From assembly GCF_009659535.1 (NCBI RefSeq), contig NZ_VJZZ01000010.1, forward strand, positions 62,001-126,000: a DNA stretch of 64,000 nucleotides, written 5' to 3'. The notes beneath the pieces were generated by a model. It saw only the letters and a list, made by a program, of their open reading frames with translations, had not been told where the DNA came from and searched no databases. Position numbers and translations under genes: made by a program. Positions within the stretch are counted from its first letter, which is position 1. The number at the start of each line of letters is the position of its first letter. Below, in pieces: positions 23,348 through 31,677 of this stretch. The stretch comes from Aggregicoccus sp. 17bor-14 (GTDB lineage Bacteria > Myxococcota > Myxococcia > Myxococcales > Myxococcaceae).

Positions 23348-23953
23348 CTACTTCAGGCGCGGCTCGCAGGCCTCGTAGTCGATGTTGGAGAAGTACGCGT
23401 CCACGTACTTGCCCCGCTCGTTCGCCTTGTAGTCCGGGGTGAAGGCGTGCTCCCACGCGTCCATGATGATGACGGGGCGGAAGCCGGCGATGTTGTTCGT
23501 CTCGTGCAGCGTGATCCAGTGGTTGCTCAGCCAGCCGTTCTTCGGGTCCTGGAAGGTGACGGCCCAGCCGATGCCCGGCATGGTGGCCACGGCGCGGAAG
23601 TCGGCGAGCCAGTTCTCGTAGCTGCCGAAGCTCGCCTCCATCGCCTGCTTCAGCTTGCCCTTGGGCTCGCCGGAGCCGCCGGGGCGCATGTTCTCGAAGT
23701 AGTACTCGTGCAGGACCATGCCGTTGTACTCGAAGCCGAGGCGGCGGGTGAGCTCGGCATAGACCGGGTTGGTGCCGGCGGCCTCACCCTTGCCCTGCAG
23801 GCCCTGCAGCGTCTCGGTGAGCTTGTTGGTGCGGTTGACGTAGCCCTCGTAGAGCTTGAAGTGCGTCTCGAGGACCGCGTCGCTCAGGCCCTTGAGTCCC
23901 TTGAGCTTGGGGAACTGCATCGGGGTGTACTTCTTCTGCGGCATGTCGGCCAT
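23348..23953 (-). CDS. Fe/Mn-family superoxide dismutase (divergent subgroup)
   Basis: A 201-residue protein converting superoxide to oxygen and hydrogen peroxide. The four metal ligands can be placed: His in ETHFKLYEGYV, His in MVLHEYYFENM, and Asp and His in DAWEHAFTPDY. GIGWAVTF and the late KYVDAYFSNIDYEACEPRL also fit. The classical FHYGKHHQTYVNNLN motif is replaced by THFKLYEGYVNRTNKL, so the second-shell histidines are missing although the gateway tyrosine position is kept. No signal peptide is seen, so it is cytosolic. GGGAGG lies 4 nt before the ATG. It is divergent from mutM, and both protect against oxidative damage. A strong terminator follows. Metal identity cannot be told from sequence. 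Confidence 0.9.
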   Translation of the reverse strand: MADMPQKKYTPMQFPKLKGLKGLSDAVLETHFKLYEGYVNRTNKLTETLQGLQGKGEAAGTNPVYAELTRRLGFEYNGMVLHEYYFENMRPGGSGEPKGKLKQAMEASFGSYENWLADFRAVATMPGIGWAVTFQDPKNGWLSNHWITLHETNNIAGFRPVIIMDAWEHAFTPDYKANERGKYVDAYFSNIDYEACEPRLK

Positions 23954-24096
23954 GGGGCCTCCCTGAGAGAAGCGTGGGTGCAGAGCTGCAACGCGTGCAG
24001 GGCCCCTTGTAAAGGCGCCGCGCACGGACTGCCGCCTCTCTTTCACGCCCGTGTGTGGCCATCAACAAGAAGAAATCTGCTATCCCGGTCCGTGCC

Positions 24097-24912
24097 ATGC
24101 CCGAGCTTCCCGAGGTCGAGTTTGCGCGCCGTGCGCTCCTGCGCTGGCTGGAGGGACGCCGCGTCCTCTCCGCCGAGGCGGACGCCACGCGCGTGTTCCG
24201 CGGCGCCGAGCCCAAGCGCTTCACGCAGCTGCGCGGGCGCCTGCAGTCGCTCGAGCGCCGGGGCAAGTACCTGCTCTTCACCTTCGAGGAGGGGCGCGGG
24301 CTGCTGGGCCACCTGGGGATGACGGGCAAGTTCGTGCGCCGCCCCGAAGGCCACGTGGAGCCCTACAGCCGCGCCCGCTTCCACCTGGAGGGCGGGGACG
24401 TGGTGCACTTTCGCGACCCGCGCCTCTTCGGCCGGCTCGAGCCCGCGCCGGCCGGCACGCTGCTGCAGCTCCCCGCGGTGGCCGCGCTGGGGCTGGACCC
24501 GCTGGTGGACGGCCTGAGCGCCGCGCAGCTGAAGGAGGCCCTGGGAACTTCCAAGCAGGACCTCAAGGTCGCGCTGATGGACCAGGGGCGCATCGCGGGG
24601 CTGGGCAACATCCACGCGGCCGAGGCGCTGTTTCGCGCAGGCCTGCACCCCTCGCGCAAGCCCGCGAGCCTCACGGGCGCCGAGTGGACGAAGCTCGCGC
24701 GCGCCATCCAGGCCACGCTGGACTACGCCTTCGAGCTCAACGGCGAGGGCGACGAGATGGACTACCTGGAGGAGCCCGGCGCGAAGAACCCCTTCCGCAT
24801 CTACGGGCGCGCCGGCGAGCCCTGCCGCAAGTGTCGCACCCCGGTGGAGTCCTTCACCCAGGGCGGGCGCACCACGCACTTCTGCCCCCGCTGTCAGCCC
24901 CACCCGGAGTGA
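24097..24912 (+). CDS. mutM: Formamidopyrimidine-DNA glycosylase
   Basis: A 271-residue bifunctional glycosylase/AP lyase that removes 8-oxoguanine and formamidopyrimidines. The start is fixed biochemically: Pro2 and Glu3 of MPELPEVE are the catalytic nucleophile and acid, so the ATG at 24097 is right even though the frame is open 14 codons upstream. LERRGKYLLF holds the catalytic lysine, GRIAGLGNIHAAEALF is the helix-two-turn-helix, and the C-terminal GEPCRKCRTP-FCPRC is the zinc finger. The length matches E. coli Fpg (269). The divergent arrangement with the SOD gene suggests shared oxidative-stress logic, though no OxyR or SoxR site could be recognised. It is followed by an unrelated outer membrane protein gene with its own promoter. 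Confidence 0.95.
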   Translation: MPELPEVEFARRALLRWLEGRRVLSAEADATRVFRGAEPKRFTQLRGRLQSLERRGKYLLFTFEEGRGLLGHLGMTGKFVRRPEGHVEPYSRARFHLEGGDVVHFRDPRLFGRLEPAPAGTLLQLPAVAALGLDPLVDGLSAAQLKEALGTSKQDLKVALMDQGRIAGLGNIHAAEALFRAGLHPSRKPASLTGAEWTKLARAIQATLDYAFELNGEGDEMDYLEEPGAKNPFRIYGRAGEPCRKCRTPVESFTQGGRTTHFCPRCQPHPE

Positions 24913-24983
24913 GGGTCCATCCCTACATGCAAGGGCTGGAAACCGGCGCGCGGGGCCCCCTCGCGCCTCGCCGGGGATTCGCG

Positions 24984-25012
24984 TTGACACCCCTCGGGCC
25001 CCCCGCTTAACT
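24984..25012 (+). promoter_or_regulatory. Consensus sigma-70-type promoter of the outer membrane protein gene
   Basis: A perfect TTGACA (24984-24989), 17-bp spacer and TTAACT (25007-25012) lie 49 bp upstream of the ATG at 25062. A perfect -35 with ideal spacing is unusual in this GC-rich background and suggests strong housekeeping expression. Confidence 0.75.
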
Positions 25013-25061
25013 CCCCCGCCCTCGCCGCACCGCTCGTCACAGCTCCCGGAGAACCGTACCC

Positions 25062-26987
25062 ATGCCTCACCACCTGCTGGCGGCGCTGCTCGTCGCCTCT
25101 GCCACGGCCACTGCGCAGACCCCGGCGCCCGGCACCAAGCCTGCCGCCCCCGCCCCGGCCGCGAAGTCTGCGCAGCAGCCGCAGCAGCAGCCCGCTCCGG
25201 CCGGTGAGGACGAGGACGCGGCCCCCGCGCCCGCGCAGCCCTCGCGCCCCGCGGCTCCGGCTGGCCAGACCGCTGGCCAGAACTCCACTGACGACGTGGA
25301 CGCGAAGATCGCCGCCGCGAAGGAGGAGATGCGCCAGGAGATCACCGCGCAGCTCGCCACGCAGAGCACCTCCGAGGAGTGGAACGCGGAGTTCGTGACC
25401 CAGCAGAAGAAGCTGGAGCTGTTCACGCTGGACGGCTACCTGCGCCTGCGCCCCACGCTCTATTACAAGTTCGACCTCGGCAAGGACCCCACCGCCGGCC
25501 GCAACCTCATCTGGCCCAACAGCCCGCGCACCCGCAAGGAGCAGACGCAGGCGGGCGCCAACATGCGCGTGCGCCTGGAGCCCACCTTCAACGTCTCCGA
25601 GGAGGTGCGGATCAAGATGCAGGTGGACGCGCTGGACAACGTGCTGCTGGGCAGCACGCCGGACACCGCCTTCACCTCGAGCGACCGCAACGCCTTCACG
25701 CTCTTCTCGGAGAGCCAGAGCCCGCCCACCTCGGGCGTGAACGCGCTCAAGGACTCCATCCTCGTGCGCCGCGCCTACGGCGAGGTGAGCACCCCGGTGG
25801 GCATCCTGCGCTTCGGCCGCATGGGCAGCCACTGGGGCCTGGGCATGCTGCGCAACGACGGCAACTGCCTGGACTGCGACTTCGGCGACACGGTGGACCG
25901 CATCCAGTTCGTCACCGAGCCCTTCAACGGCTGGTACGTGACGCCGATGTTCGACTTCAACTCCGAGGGCCTCACCAGCGAGGGTCGCAACGCCGCGGGA
26001 GAGCCCTACGATCTCACCCAGTCCGACGACGCCCACAGCCTGGTGCTCGCGGTGGCGCGGCGCGACACCGAGCAGCAGGTGAAGGCGAAGCTGGCGGACG
26101 GGCAGGGCGTGCTCAACTACGGCCTGCACTTCACCTACCGCACCCAGCGCTGGGACACGGACTACGGCCAGGGTGACGTGAACGCGGGCGCCAGCGGCGC
26201 CACCGGCTTCATCCCGCGCAAGGGACGCCTCTTCGTGCCGGACTTCTGGCTGCGCTACGAGCAGAAGTCCTTCCGCCTCGAGATGGAGGCCGCCGCGCAG
26301 CTGGGCGACATCGAGAACCGCGCCCTGGACCCGGCGCTCGCCAACGTGCCCGGCCAGAACCAGTCGCTGTCCATCGTGCAGTTCGGCGCGGTGGTGCAGG
26401 CCGAGGCGAAGCTGATGAAGAACGCGCTCTCACTCGGGCTCGAGCTGGGCTACGCGTCCGGTGACGACGCGCCGGGCTTCGGCAACTACCCGCGCCGCCA
26501 GACGGTGGGGGCGGACGGCACCACCGTGGTGCTCACCGAGCCGCAGTTCGACTGCACGACCCGGGCGAACACCACCTCGTGCGACGACCGCGCCATCCGC
26601 AACTTCCGCTTCAACCGCGACTACCGCGTGGACATGATCCTCTGGCGCGAGATCCTCGGCGGCCTGACGGACGCCATCTACGCCAAGCCCACGCTCAAGT
26701 ACACGCTGGCGCCGGGCTTCGACCTGCACGGCAGCCTCATCTACTCGCGCGCCGTCTTCAAGGAGTCCACGCCCTCCTTCTTCGACGTCGAGACCGGCAA
26801 GGACCTGGGCAGCGCGAACCTCGGCGTGGAGTTCAACGCGGGCGTGCGCTACGAGACCGAGGACGGCTTCATCTCGGGGCTGGACTGGGGCATCCTCTTC
26901 CCGCTCTCGGGCCTCGAGCAGGCGGGCTTCCCCAACACGCTGAAGACGCCGCAGGCGCTGCGCGCGATGCTGGGCATCAAGTTCTAG
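25062..26987 (+). CDS. Myxobacterial outer membrane beta-barrel protein
   Basis: A 641-residue exported protein with a short signal peptide (cleavage near TATAQ). A Pro/Ala/Gln-rich linker to about residue 75 and a short coiled coil (DVDAKIAAAKEEMRQEITAQ) follow, then a long domain of alternating amphipathic strands beginning LDGYLRLRPTLYYKFDLG. Strands such as MRVRLEPTFNV, VGILRFGRMGSHWGLGM, FWLRYEQKSFRLEMEAAAQ and FDLHGSLIYSRAVF, and the terminal aromatic in LGIKF, indicate an outer membrane barrel. The coiled coil plus porin-like barrel resembles SLH-less OmpM/OprO-type porins. It may correspond to a Myxococcales-restricted family catalogued as TIGR04551, from memory only. A cysteine pair (NCLDCDFGD) is notable. 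Strong promoter at 24984-25012. The lptM-like lipoprotein gene follows 15 bp later. Confidence 0.8.
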   Translation: MPHHLLAALLVASATATAQTPAPGTKPAAPAPAAKSAQQPQQQPAPAGEDEDAAPAPAQPSRPAAPAGQTAGQNSTDDVDAKIAAAKEEMRQEITAQLATQSTSEEWNAEFVTQQKKLELFTLDGYLRLRPTLYYKFDLGKDPTAGRNLIWPNSPRTRKEQTQAGANMRVRLEPTFNVSEEVRIKMQVDALDNVLLGSTPDTAFTSSDRNAFTLFSESQSPPTSGVNALKDSILVRRAYGEVSTPVGILRFGRMGSHWGLGMLRNDGNCLDCDFGDTVDRIQFVTEPFNGWYVTPMFDFNSEGLTSEGRNAAGEPYDLTQSDDAHSLVLAVARRDTEQQVKAKLADGQGVLNYGLHFTYRTQRWDTDYGQGDVNAGASGATGFIPRKGRLFVPDFWLRYEQKSFRLEMEAAAQLGDIENRALDPALANVPGQNQSLSIVQFGAVVQAEAKLMKNALSLGLELGYASGDDAPGFGNYPRRQTVGADGTTVVLTEPQFDCTTRANTTSCDDRAIRNFRFNRDYRVDMILWREILGGLTDAIYAKPTLKYTLAPGFDLHGSLIYSRAVFKESTPSFFDVETGKDLGSANLGVEFNAGVRYETEDGFISGLDWGILFPLSGLEQAGFPNTLKTPQALRAMLGIKF

Positions 26988-27002
26988 CCGGAGCCCTCCT
27001 CC

Positions 27003-27335
27003 ATGCCGACGTTCCCGCCCGCTGCGCGCCGCCTCGCCCTGCTCCTCGCAGTCGTGGGGGGGAGCGCGGCGGCGCTCGCCGGCTGCGGCATCAAGGGGGC
27101 GCCGCGCCCCCCGCTGCCGCCCGCCGCACCGCCCGCGCCCTCGGCCGCTCCCGAGCAGCAGCCGGCGGGGCAGCCCGCGGGTGAGCCCGCGCGTCCCGCC
27201 GCCCCGGACGCGACCGCGCCCGGCGAGGTGGCCCCGCGCGGCCCCTTCCCGTCCATGCCGCCGCCGGACGCCGGCGCGTCTCCCGGCAGCGCTGCGGGCA
27301 CGGACGCCGGCTCCACTCCCGACGCAGGGTCATGA
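27003..27335 (+). CDS. LptM/LppL-like small lipoprotein
   Basis: A 110-residue lipoprotein. Signal residues 1-27 end in the lipobox LAGC (Cys28), immediately followed by GIKGAPRPPLPP. The CGxKGPxxxP pattern after the lipidated cysteine is the signature of LptM (YifL) in enterobacteria and LppL in pseudomonads; LptM helps LptD disulfide maturation. The rest is a low-complexity Pro/Ala tail far longer than LptM (about 67 residues). The stop overlaps the lysA start as ATGA. In gammaproteobacteria the homologue is also next to lysA and/or dapF, so synteny supports the call. It lies 15 bp after the upstream outer membrane protein gene. Confidence 0.72.
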   Translation: MPTFPPAARRLALLLAVVGGSAAALAGCGIKGAPRPPLPPAAPPAPSAAPEQQPAGQPAGEPARPAAPDATAPGEVAPRGPFPSMPPPDAGASPGSAAGTDAGSTPDAGS

Positions 27336-28576
27336 ACCACTTCAGCTACCGCCGCGGCAGTCTCCACGCGGAGGGGGTCCCGCTCTCCGCGATCGCGGAG
27401 GCCGTGGGCACCCCCACGTACGTCTACTCGAGCGCCACGCTGGTGCGGCACTACCGCGTCCTTGCCGAGGCCTTCGGCGAGGCGCCGCACCTCATCTGCT
27501 ACTCGGTGAAGGCCAACAGCACGCTCGCGGTTTTGCGGCTGCTCGCCCGCGAGGGCTGCGGCTTCGACGTGGTGTCCGGCGGCGAGCTGGCGCGCGTGCA
27601 GGCGGCCGGCGGTGACCCCGCCCGCACGGTGTTCGCCGGGGTGGGCAAGACGCCCGAGGAGATGGAGCGCGCGCTCGCCGCGGGGCTGCTGCTCTTCAAC
27701 GTGGAGGGCGCCGAGGAGCTCGCCATGCTGGACGCGGTGGGCCGGCGCCTCGGCCGCCCCGCGCCCTTCGCGCTGCGGGTGAACCCGGCGGTGGACGCGC
27801 GCACCCACAAGCACATCTCCACCGGCCTCAAGACCTCCAAGTTCGGCGTCCCCTTCGAGGAGGCGAGCGCGCTCTACCAGCGGGCCAAGCGCATGAAGGG
27901 CCTGGTGGCGCGCGGGCTGGACTGCCACATCGGCAGCCAGCTCACCCGCACGGGGCCGGTGCGCGCGGCGCTGACCAAGGTGGCGGGGCTGTACCGAGAC
28001 CTGAAGGCGCGCGGCCATGGGCTCGAGTACCTGGACGTGGGCGGCGGCCTGGGCATCACCTACGTGGACGAGACCCCGCCCAGCCCCGTGGAGTACGCGA
28101 AGACGGTGCTGCAGGCGACCCGGGACACCGGCGCCACGCTGGTATTCGAGCCGGGGCGCGTGCTGGTGGGCAACGCCGGCGTGCTGCTCACCCGCGTGCT
28201 GTACCGCAAGCGCACCCCCGCCCGCACCTTCGTGGTGGTGGACGCGGGCATGAACGACCTGATGCGCCCGGCCCTCTACGACGCGCACCACGCCCTGCAG
28301 CCCCTGCGCAAGCCGCGCGGCGGGAAGGCGGAGCCGGTGGATGTAGTGGGCCCGGTGTGCGAGTCCACGGACGTGCTCGCGCGCGGGCGCGAGCTGGTGC
28401 TGCCGCGGCAGGGGGACCTGTACGCGGTGATGAGCGCCGGGGCCTACGGGATGAGCATGGCCAGCACCTACAACTCCCGCCCCCGCCCGGCCGAGGTCCT
28501 GGTGGACGGGGAGGCGTGGCGGGTGGTGCGCGAGCGCGAGGCGCTGGAGGACCTCTGGCGCGGCGAGCGGGCCTGA
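27332..28576 (+). CDS. lysA: Diaminopimelate decarboxylase
   Basis: A 414-residue PLP enzyme catalysing the last step of lysine synthesis, meso-diaminopimelate to lysine. PLP-binding Lys60 is in CYSVKANS. The phosphate-binding glycines lie in DVGGGLGITY, the fold-III signature HIGSQ near residue 200 and the second active-site cysteine in GPVCESTDVLA. Length and motifs are standard. The ATG overlaps the stop of the LptM-like gene, and dapA follows 15 bp later, so lysA, dapA and dapB are one transcription unit controlling the split between peptidoglycan diaminopimelate and lysine. No lysine riboswitch was seen upstream. Confidence 0.97.
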   Translation: MNHFSYRRGSLHAEGVPLSAIAEAVGTPTYVYSSATLVRHYRVLAEAFGEAPHLICYSVKANSTLAVLRLLAREGCGFDVVSGGELARVQAAGGDPARTVFAGVGKTPEEMERALAAGLLLFNVEGAEELAMLDAVGRRLGRPAPFALRVNPAVDARTHKHISTGLKTSKFGVPFEEASALYQRAKRMKGLVARGLDCHIGSQLTRTGPVRAALTKVAGLYRDLKARGHGLEYLDVGGGLGITYVDETPPSPVEYAKTVLQATRDTGATLVFEPGRVLVGNAGVLLTRVLYRKRTPARTFVVVDAGMNDLMRPALYDAHHALQPLRKPRGGKAEPVDVVGPVCESTDVLARGRELVLPRQGDLYAVMSAGAYGMSMASTYNSRPRPAEVLVDGEAWRVVREREALEDLWRGERA

Positions 28577-28591
28577 CCTAAAGAGCAGCGC

Positions 28592-29479
28592 ATGGCAATC
28601 CGAACCTTCGAAGGGTCGATGACGGCGCTCGCCACCCCGTTCCGCGACGGGGCCCTGGACGAGGCGGCGTTCGCGAAGCTCGTGGAGCAGCAGGTGGCGG
28701 GGGGCACGCAGGTGCTCATCCCCATGGGCACCACGGGCGAGAGCGCCACCATGACCCCCGAGGAGCGCCAGCGCGCCATCGCGGTCTGCGTGGCGAGCGC
28801 GAAGGGGCGGGTGCCGGTGGTGGCGGGCGCGGGGAGCAACAGCACCCGCGAGGCGATCGACGGGGTCGCCCGCGCGCGCGAGGCCGGCGCGGACGGCGCG
28901 CTCATCGTCACGCCCTACTACAACAAGCCCACCCAGGCGGGCCTGGTGGAGCACTTCCGCGCCATCGCGGCCGCGCACCCGGGCTACCCGCTGGTGGCCT
29001 ACAACGTGCCGGGCCGCACCGGCGTGGACCTGCTGCCGGAGACCTGCCAGCGCCTGTGCGACCTCCCCGAGGTGGTGGCGCTGAAGGAGGCCACGGGCAA
29101 CGTGGCGCGCACCCTCGACATCGTCGAGAAGTGCGGCGAGCGGCTCACGCTGCTGTCCGGCGACGACTTCACGGTGCTGCCCTTCATCGCCTGCGGCGGC
29201 AAGGGCGTCATCTCGGTGTCCAGCAACGTGGCGCCGCGGATGATGGCGGACCTGGTGCAGGCGGCGCGCGGCGGGGACCTCGCCCGCGCGCGCGAGCTGC
29301 AGGTGCGCATGAACGCGCTGCACCGCCTGCTCTTCGTGGAGAGCAGCCCCATCCCGGTGAAGTGGGCGCTGCACCTGCTCGGCCTCTTCGGGCCGGAGCT
29401 CCGCCTGCCGCTGGTGCAGATGACCGAGCCGAACGCCCAGAAGCTGCAGGCAGAGCTCAAGAAGCTGGGCCTGCTCTGA
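28592..29479 (+). CDS. dapA: 4-hydroxy-tetrahydrodipicolinate synthase
   Basis: A 295-residue class I aldolase condensing pyruvate with aspartate semialdehyde, the first committed step to diaminopimelate and lysine. Schiff-base Lys165 is in VALKEATG and Tyr137 in LVAYNVPGRTG. MGTTGES (about residues 45-51) and TPYYNKPTQ are the substrate loop signatures. The allosteric lysine site residues cannot be judged without alignment. The start has AAAGAGC 6 nt upstream. It sits between lysA and dapB with short gaps (15 and 37 bp), in one operon. Confidence 0.97.
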   Translation: MAIRTFEGSMTALATPFRDGALDEAAFAKLVEQQVAGGTQVLIPMGTTGESATMTPEERQRAIAVCVASAKGRVPVVAGAGSNSTREAIDGVARAREAGADGALIVTPYYNKPTQAGLVEHFRAIAAAHPGYPLVAYNVPGRTGVDLLPETCQRLCDLPEVVALKEATGNVARTLDIVEKCGERLTLLSGDDFTVLPFIACGGKGVISVSSNVAPRMMADLVQAARGGDLARARELQVRMNALHRLLFVESSPIPVKWALHLLGLFGPELRLPLVQMTEPNAQKLQAELKKLGLL

Positions 29480-29516
29480 GCCGGGGCCCTCCCTCGCTCT
29501 CCCCGGGAGACCGCAC

Positions 29517-30335
29517 ATGATCCGCACCGTCATCACCGGGGTCACCGGCCGCATGGGCAGCACGCTGGTGCGGCTGGTCAACGCCTCGGACACCTTCGAG
29601 CTGGTGGGCGCGAGCGACCGCAAGGGCGCGGGGCTCCCGCTGCTGGACGCGGCCCTCGCCGCGCGCCTGGGCTCGCTCGCGACCCCGCTCTCGGACGACC
29701 TGGCCAAGGTGCTCGAGGGCGCGCGCCCCCACGTGGTCATCGACTTCACCAGCGCCGAGGCCAGCCTCGTGCACGCGCGCGCCTGCGCGGCCGCCGGGGT
29801 CGCGCTGGTGGTGGGCTCCACGGGCTTCAGCGCGGCGCAGCGCGCGGAGCTGGTCGAGCTCGCGCGACGCATCCCCCTGGTGGTCGCGCCCAACATGTCG
29901 GTGGGCGTGAACGTGGTCATCCAGGTGGCGGCGCGGCTCGCGCAGCTGCTGGGCGAGGGCTTCGACGTGGAGGTGCTCGAGGCGCACCACCGGATGAAGA
30001 AGGACGCGCCCAGCGGCACCGCGCTGAAGCTCGCGGATGCGCTCGCGCAGGCGCTCCAGCGCTCCCCGGGGGACCTGCGCTACGAGCGCAACGGGCAGAT
30101 CGGTGAGCGCCCCCCGCGCGAGATCGGCGTGCAGACGCTGCGCGGCGGGGACGTGGTGGGCGAGCACACGGTGTTCTTCTACGGAGAGGGCGAGCGCGTG
30201 GAGCTCACCCACCGCGCCACCAGCCGCGACCAGTTCGCCAAGGGCGCGCTGCGCGCCGCGGCCTGGGTGGCCCGCCGTCCTCCTGGCCTCTACGACATGG
30301 CCGACGTGCTCGGCCTCAAGGAGCTGCTCCCGTGA
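29517..30335 (+). CDS. dapB: 4-hydroxy-tetrahydrodipicolinate reductase
   Basis: A 272-residue NAD(P)H-dependent reductase catalysing the step after DapA. The N-terminal Rossmann motif is VITGVTGRMGSTLVRLV. The catalytic and substrate-binding block EAHHRMKKDAPSGTALKLA is intact, with the His-His pair and the Lys. VGSTGFSAAQ and NMSVGVN are further family signatures. GGGAGA lies 6 nt before the ATG. The stop overlaps the GTG of the FAH-family gene as GTGA, so translation is probably coupled to a gene with no known role in lysine synthesis. Confidence 0.97.
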   Translation: MIRTVITGVTGRMGSTLVRLVNASDTFELVGASDRKGAGLPLLDAALAARLGSLATPLSDDLAKVLEGARPHVVIDFTSAEASLVHARACAAAGVALVVGSTGFSAAQRAELVELARRIPLVVAPNMSVGVNVVIQVAARLAQLLGEGFDVEVLEAHHRMKKDAPSGTALKLADALAQALQRSPGDLRYERNGQIGERPPREIGVQTLRGGDVVGEHTVFFYGEGERVELTHRATSRDQFAKGALRAAAWVARRPPGLYDMADVLGLKELLP

Positions 30336-31120
30336 ACACCCCCGCCCGCTACCTGCGCTTCACCCACCCGGAGAGCGGCGAGGCCCTGCACGGCCGGCTC
30401 GGCGCGGACGGGCAGGTGCGGGTGCTCTCGGCGGCGCCCTGGCGCAAGGGCGCGGAGACCGGCGAGGTGCTCGCGCTCGAGGGGCTCGCGCTGCTCGTGC
30501 CGGCGGACGCCTCCAAGGTGGTCTGCGTGGGCCAGAACTACCGCAAGCACGCGGAGGAGATGGGCAAGCCGGTGCCGGTGGAGCCGCTCATCTTCATCAA
30601 GCCGTCCACCGCGCTCAACCCGCACGGCGCCCCCATCCGCATCCCCCGCGTGAGCGAGGAGGTGCACTACGAGGCCGAGCTCGCGCTGGTCATCGGCGAG
30701 CGCGTGAGCGGCGCGGACGAGGCCCAGGCCGAGCGCGCCATCTGGGGGCTCACCTGCTTCAACGACGTGACGGCCCGCGACATCCAGCGCAAGGAGATCC
30801 AGCACACGCGCGCCAAGGGCTTCGACACCTTCGCCTGCGCGGGGCCCTGGGCGGTCGCGGCGCGCGAGCTGTCGCCGCGAGACCTGCGCGTGGTGTGCCG
30901 GGTGAACGGGCAGGTGCGCCAGGACGGGCGCACCTCGGACATGATCTTCAGCCCCGCGCGGCTCGTCTCGTTCATCTCGCAGGGCATGACGCTGCTGCCC
31001 GGAGACCTGGTGAGCACCGGCACGCCCTCGGGCGTGGGGAAGCTCGCGGCGGGAGACCGGGTGGAGGTGGAGCTCGAGGGAATCGGGACCCTCTCCAACC
31101 CTGTTGAGAAGGGGTTGTGA
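30332..31120 (+). CDS. Fumarylacetoacetate hydrolase (FAH)-family protein
   Basis: A 262-residue protein with a short N-terminal domain and a C-terminal FAH fold. The metal-binding acidic residues lie in SEEVHYEAELALVIG and GLTCFNDVTARD. KGFDTFACAGPW and GMTLLPGDLVSTGTPSGVG complete the family core. Members hydrolyse or decarboxylate 2-oxo acids: acylpyruvase, oxaloacetate decarboxylase and 2-hydroxyhepta-2,4-diene-1,7-dioate isomerase. Oxaloacetate decarboxylase or tautomerase activity would fit beside the aspartate-derived DapA/DapB pathway but is only inferred. Both ends overlap neighbours through GTGA junctions (dapB before, folK after), embedding it in the operon. The start is GTG. Confidence 0.88.
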   Translation: MNTPARYLRFTHPESGEALHGRLGADGQVRVLSAAPWRKGAETGEVLALEGLALLVPADASKVVCVGQNYRKHAEEMGKPVPVEPLIFIKPSTALNPHGAPIRIPRVSEEVHYEAELALVIGERVSGADEAQAERAIWGLTCFNDVTARDIQRKEIQHTRAKGFDTFACAGPWAVAARELSPRDLRVVCRVNGQVRQDGRTSDMIFSPARLVSFISQGMTLLPGDLVSTGTPSGVGKLAAGDRVEVELEGIGTLSNPVEKGL

Positions 31121-31677
31121 ACCCGACCGACCATAGCGCCGCGTCCGGGCTCGGCTCCGGGCTCGTCTATGTGGGCCTGGGCTCCAACGAGGGCGACCGC
31201 GAGGCGCACCTCGTGCGGGCGCTCACCGCGCTCGCGCGCATCGATGCGGTCAGCGTGGTCGCCTGCTCCTCGCTCTACGAGAGCGCGCCGGTGGGTCCGC
31301 CCCAGCCGCGCTACCTGAATGCCGCGGTGGCGCTCGCCTGCGACCTCGCCCCGCAGCGGCTGCTCGCCATCCTCCAGCAGATCGAGCGCGACGAGGGGCG
31401 CCGGCCCAGCGCCCAGCGCTGGGGCCCGCGGCCGCTGGACCTGGACATCCTCCTGTGGGACGGCGCCGTCGTGGCCGACCCGAACCTCCAGGTCCCGCAC
31501 CTGGAGCTGCACAAGCGGCGCTTCGCCCTCGAGCCGCTCGCAGAGCTGGCCCCCGAGGTGCTCCACCCGGTCCTGGGAGAGTCGGTGCAGCAGCTGCTGC
31601 GGCAGCTCTCGCCCCAGGACGTTCAGCGGCGCGAGGCCACGAGCTGGCCCGAGGCGCCGCCTCCCTCCGAGCAATGA
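31117..31677 (+). CDS. folK: 2-amino-4-hydroxy-6-hydroxymethyldihydropteridine diphosphokinase
   Basis: A 186-residue folate-pathway enzyme that pyrophosphorylates hydroxymethyl-dihydropterin using ATP. N-terminal GLGSNEGDREAHL and SLYESAPVGPPQPRYLNA are the pterin-binding blocks. RWGPRPLDLDILLWDG holds the two magnesium-binding aspartates, and VPHLELHKRRFALEPLAELAP is the C-terminal family signature. The GTG start overlaps the FAH gene stop and its own stop overlaps the TPR gene start (ATGA), so it is the sixth gene of the coupled run beginning at the LptM-like lipoprotein. No folP or folB is present; other folate genes in the window are folA and thyA near the left end. Confidence 0.95.
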   Translation: MNPTDHSAASGLGSGLVYVGLGSNEGDREAHLVRALTALARIDAVSVVACSSLYESAPVGPPQPRYLNAAVALACDLAPQRLLAILQQIERDEGRRPSAQRWGPRPLDLDILLWDGAVVADPNLQVPHLELHKRRFALEPLAELAPEVLHPVLGESVQQLLRQLSPQDVQRREATSWPEAPPPSEQ

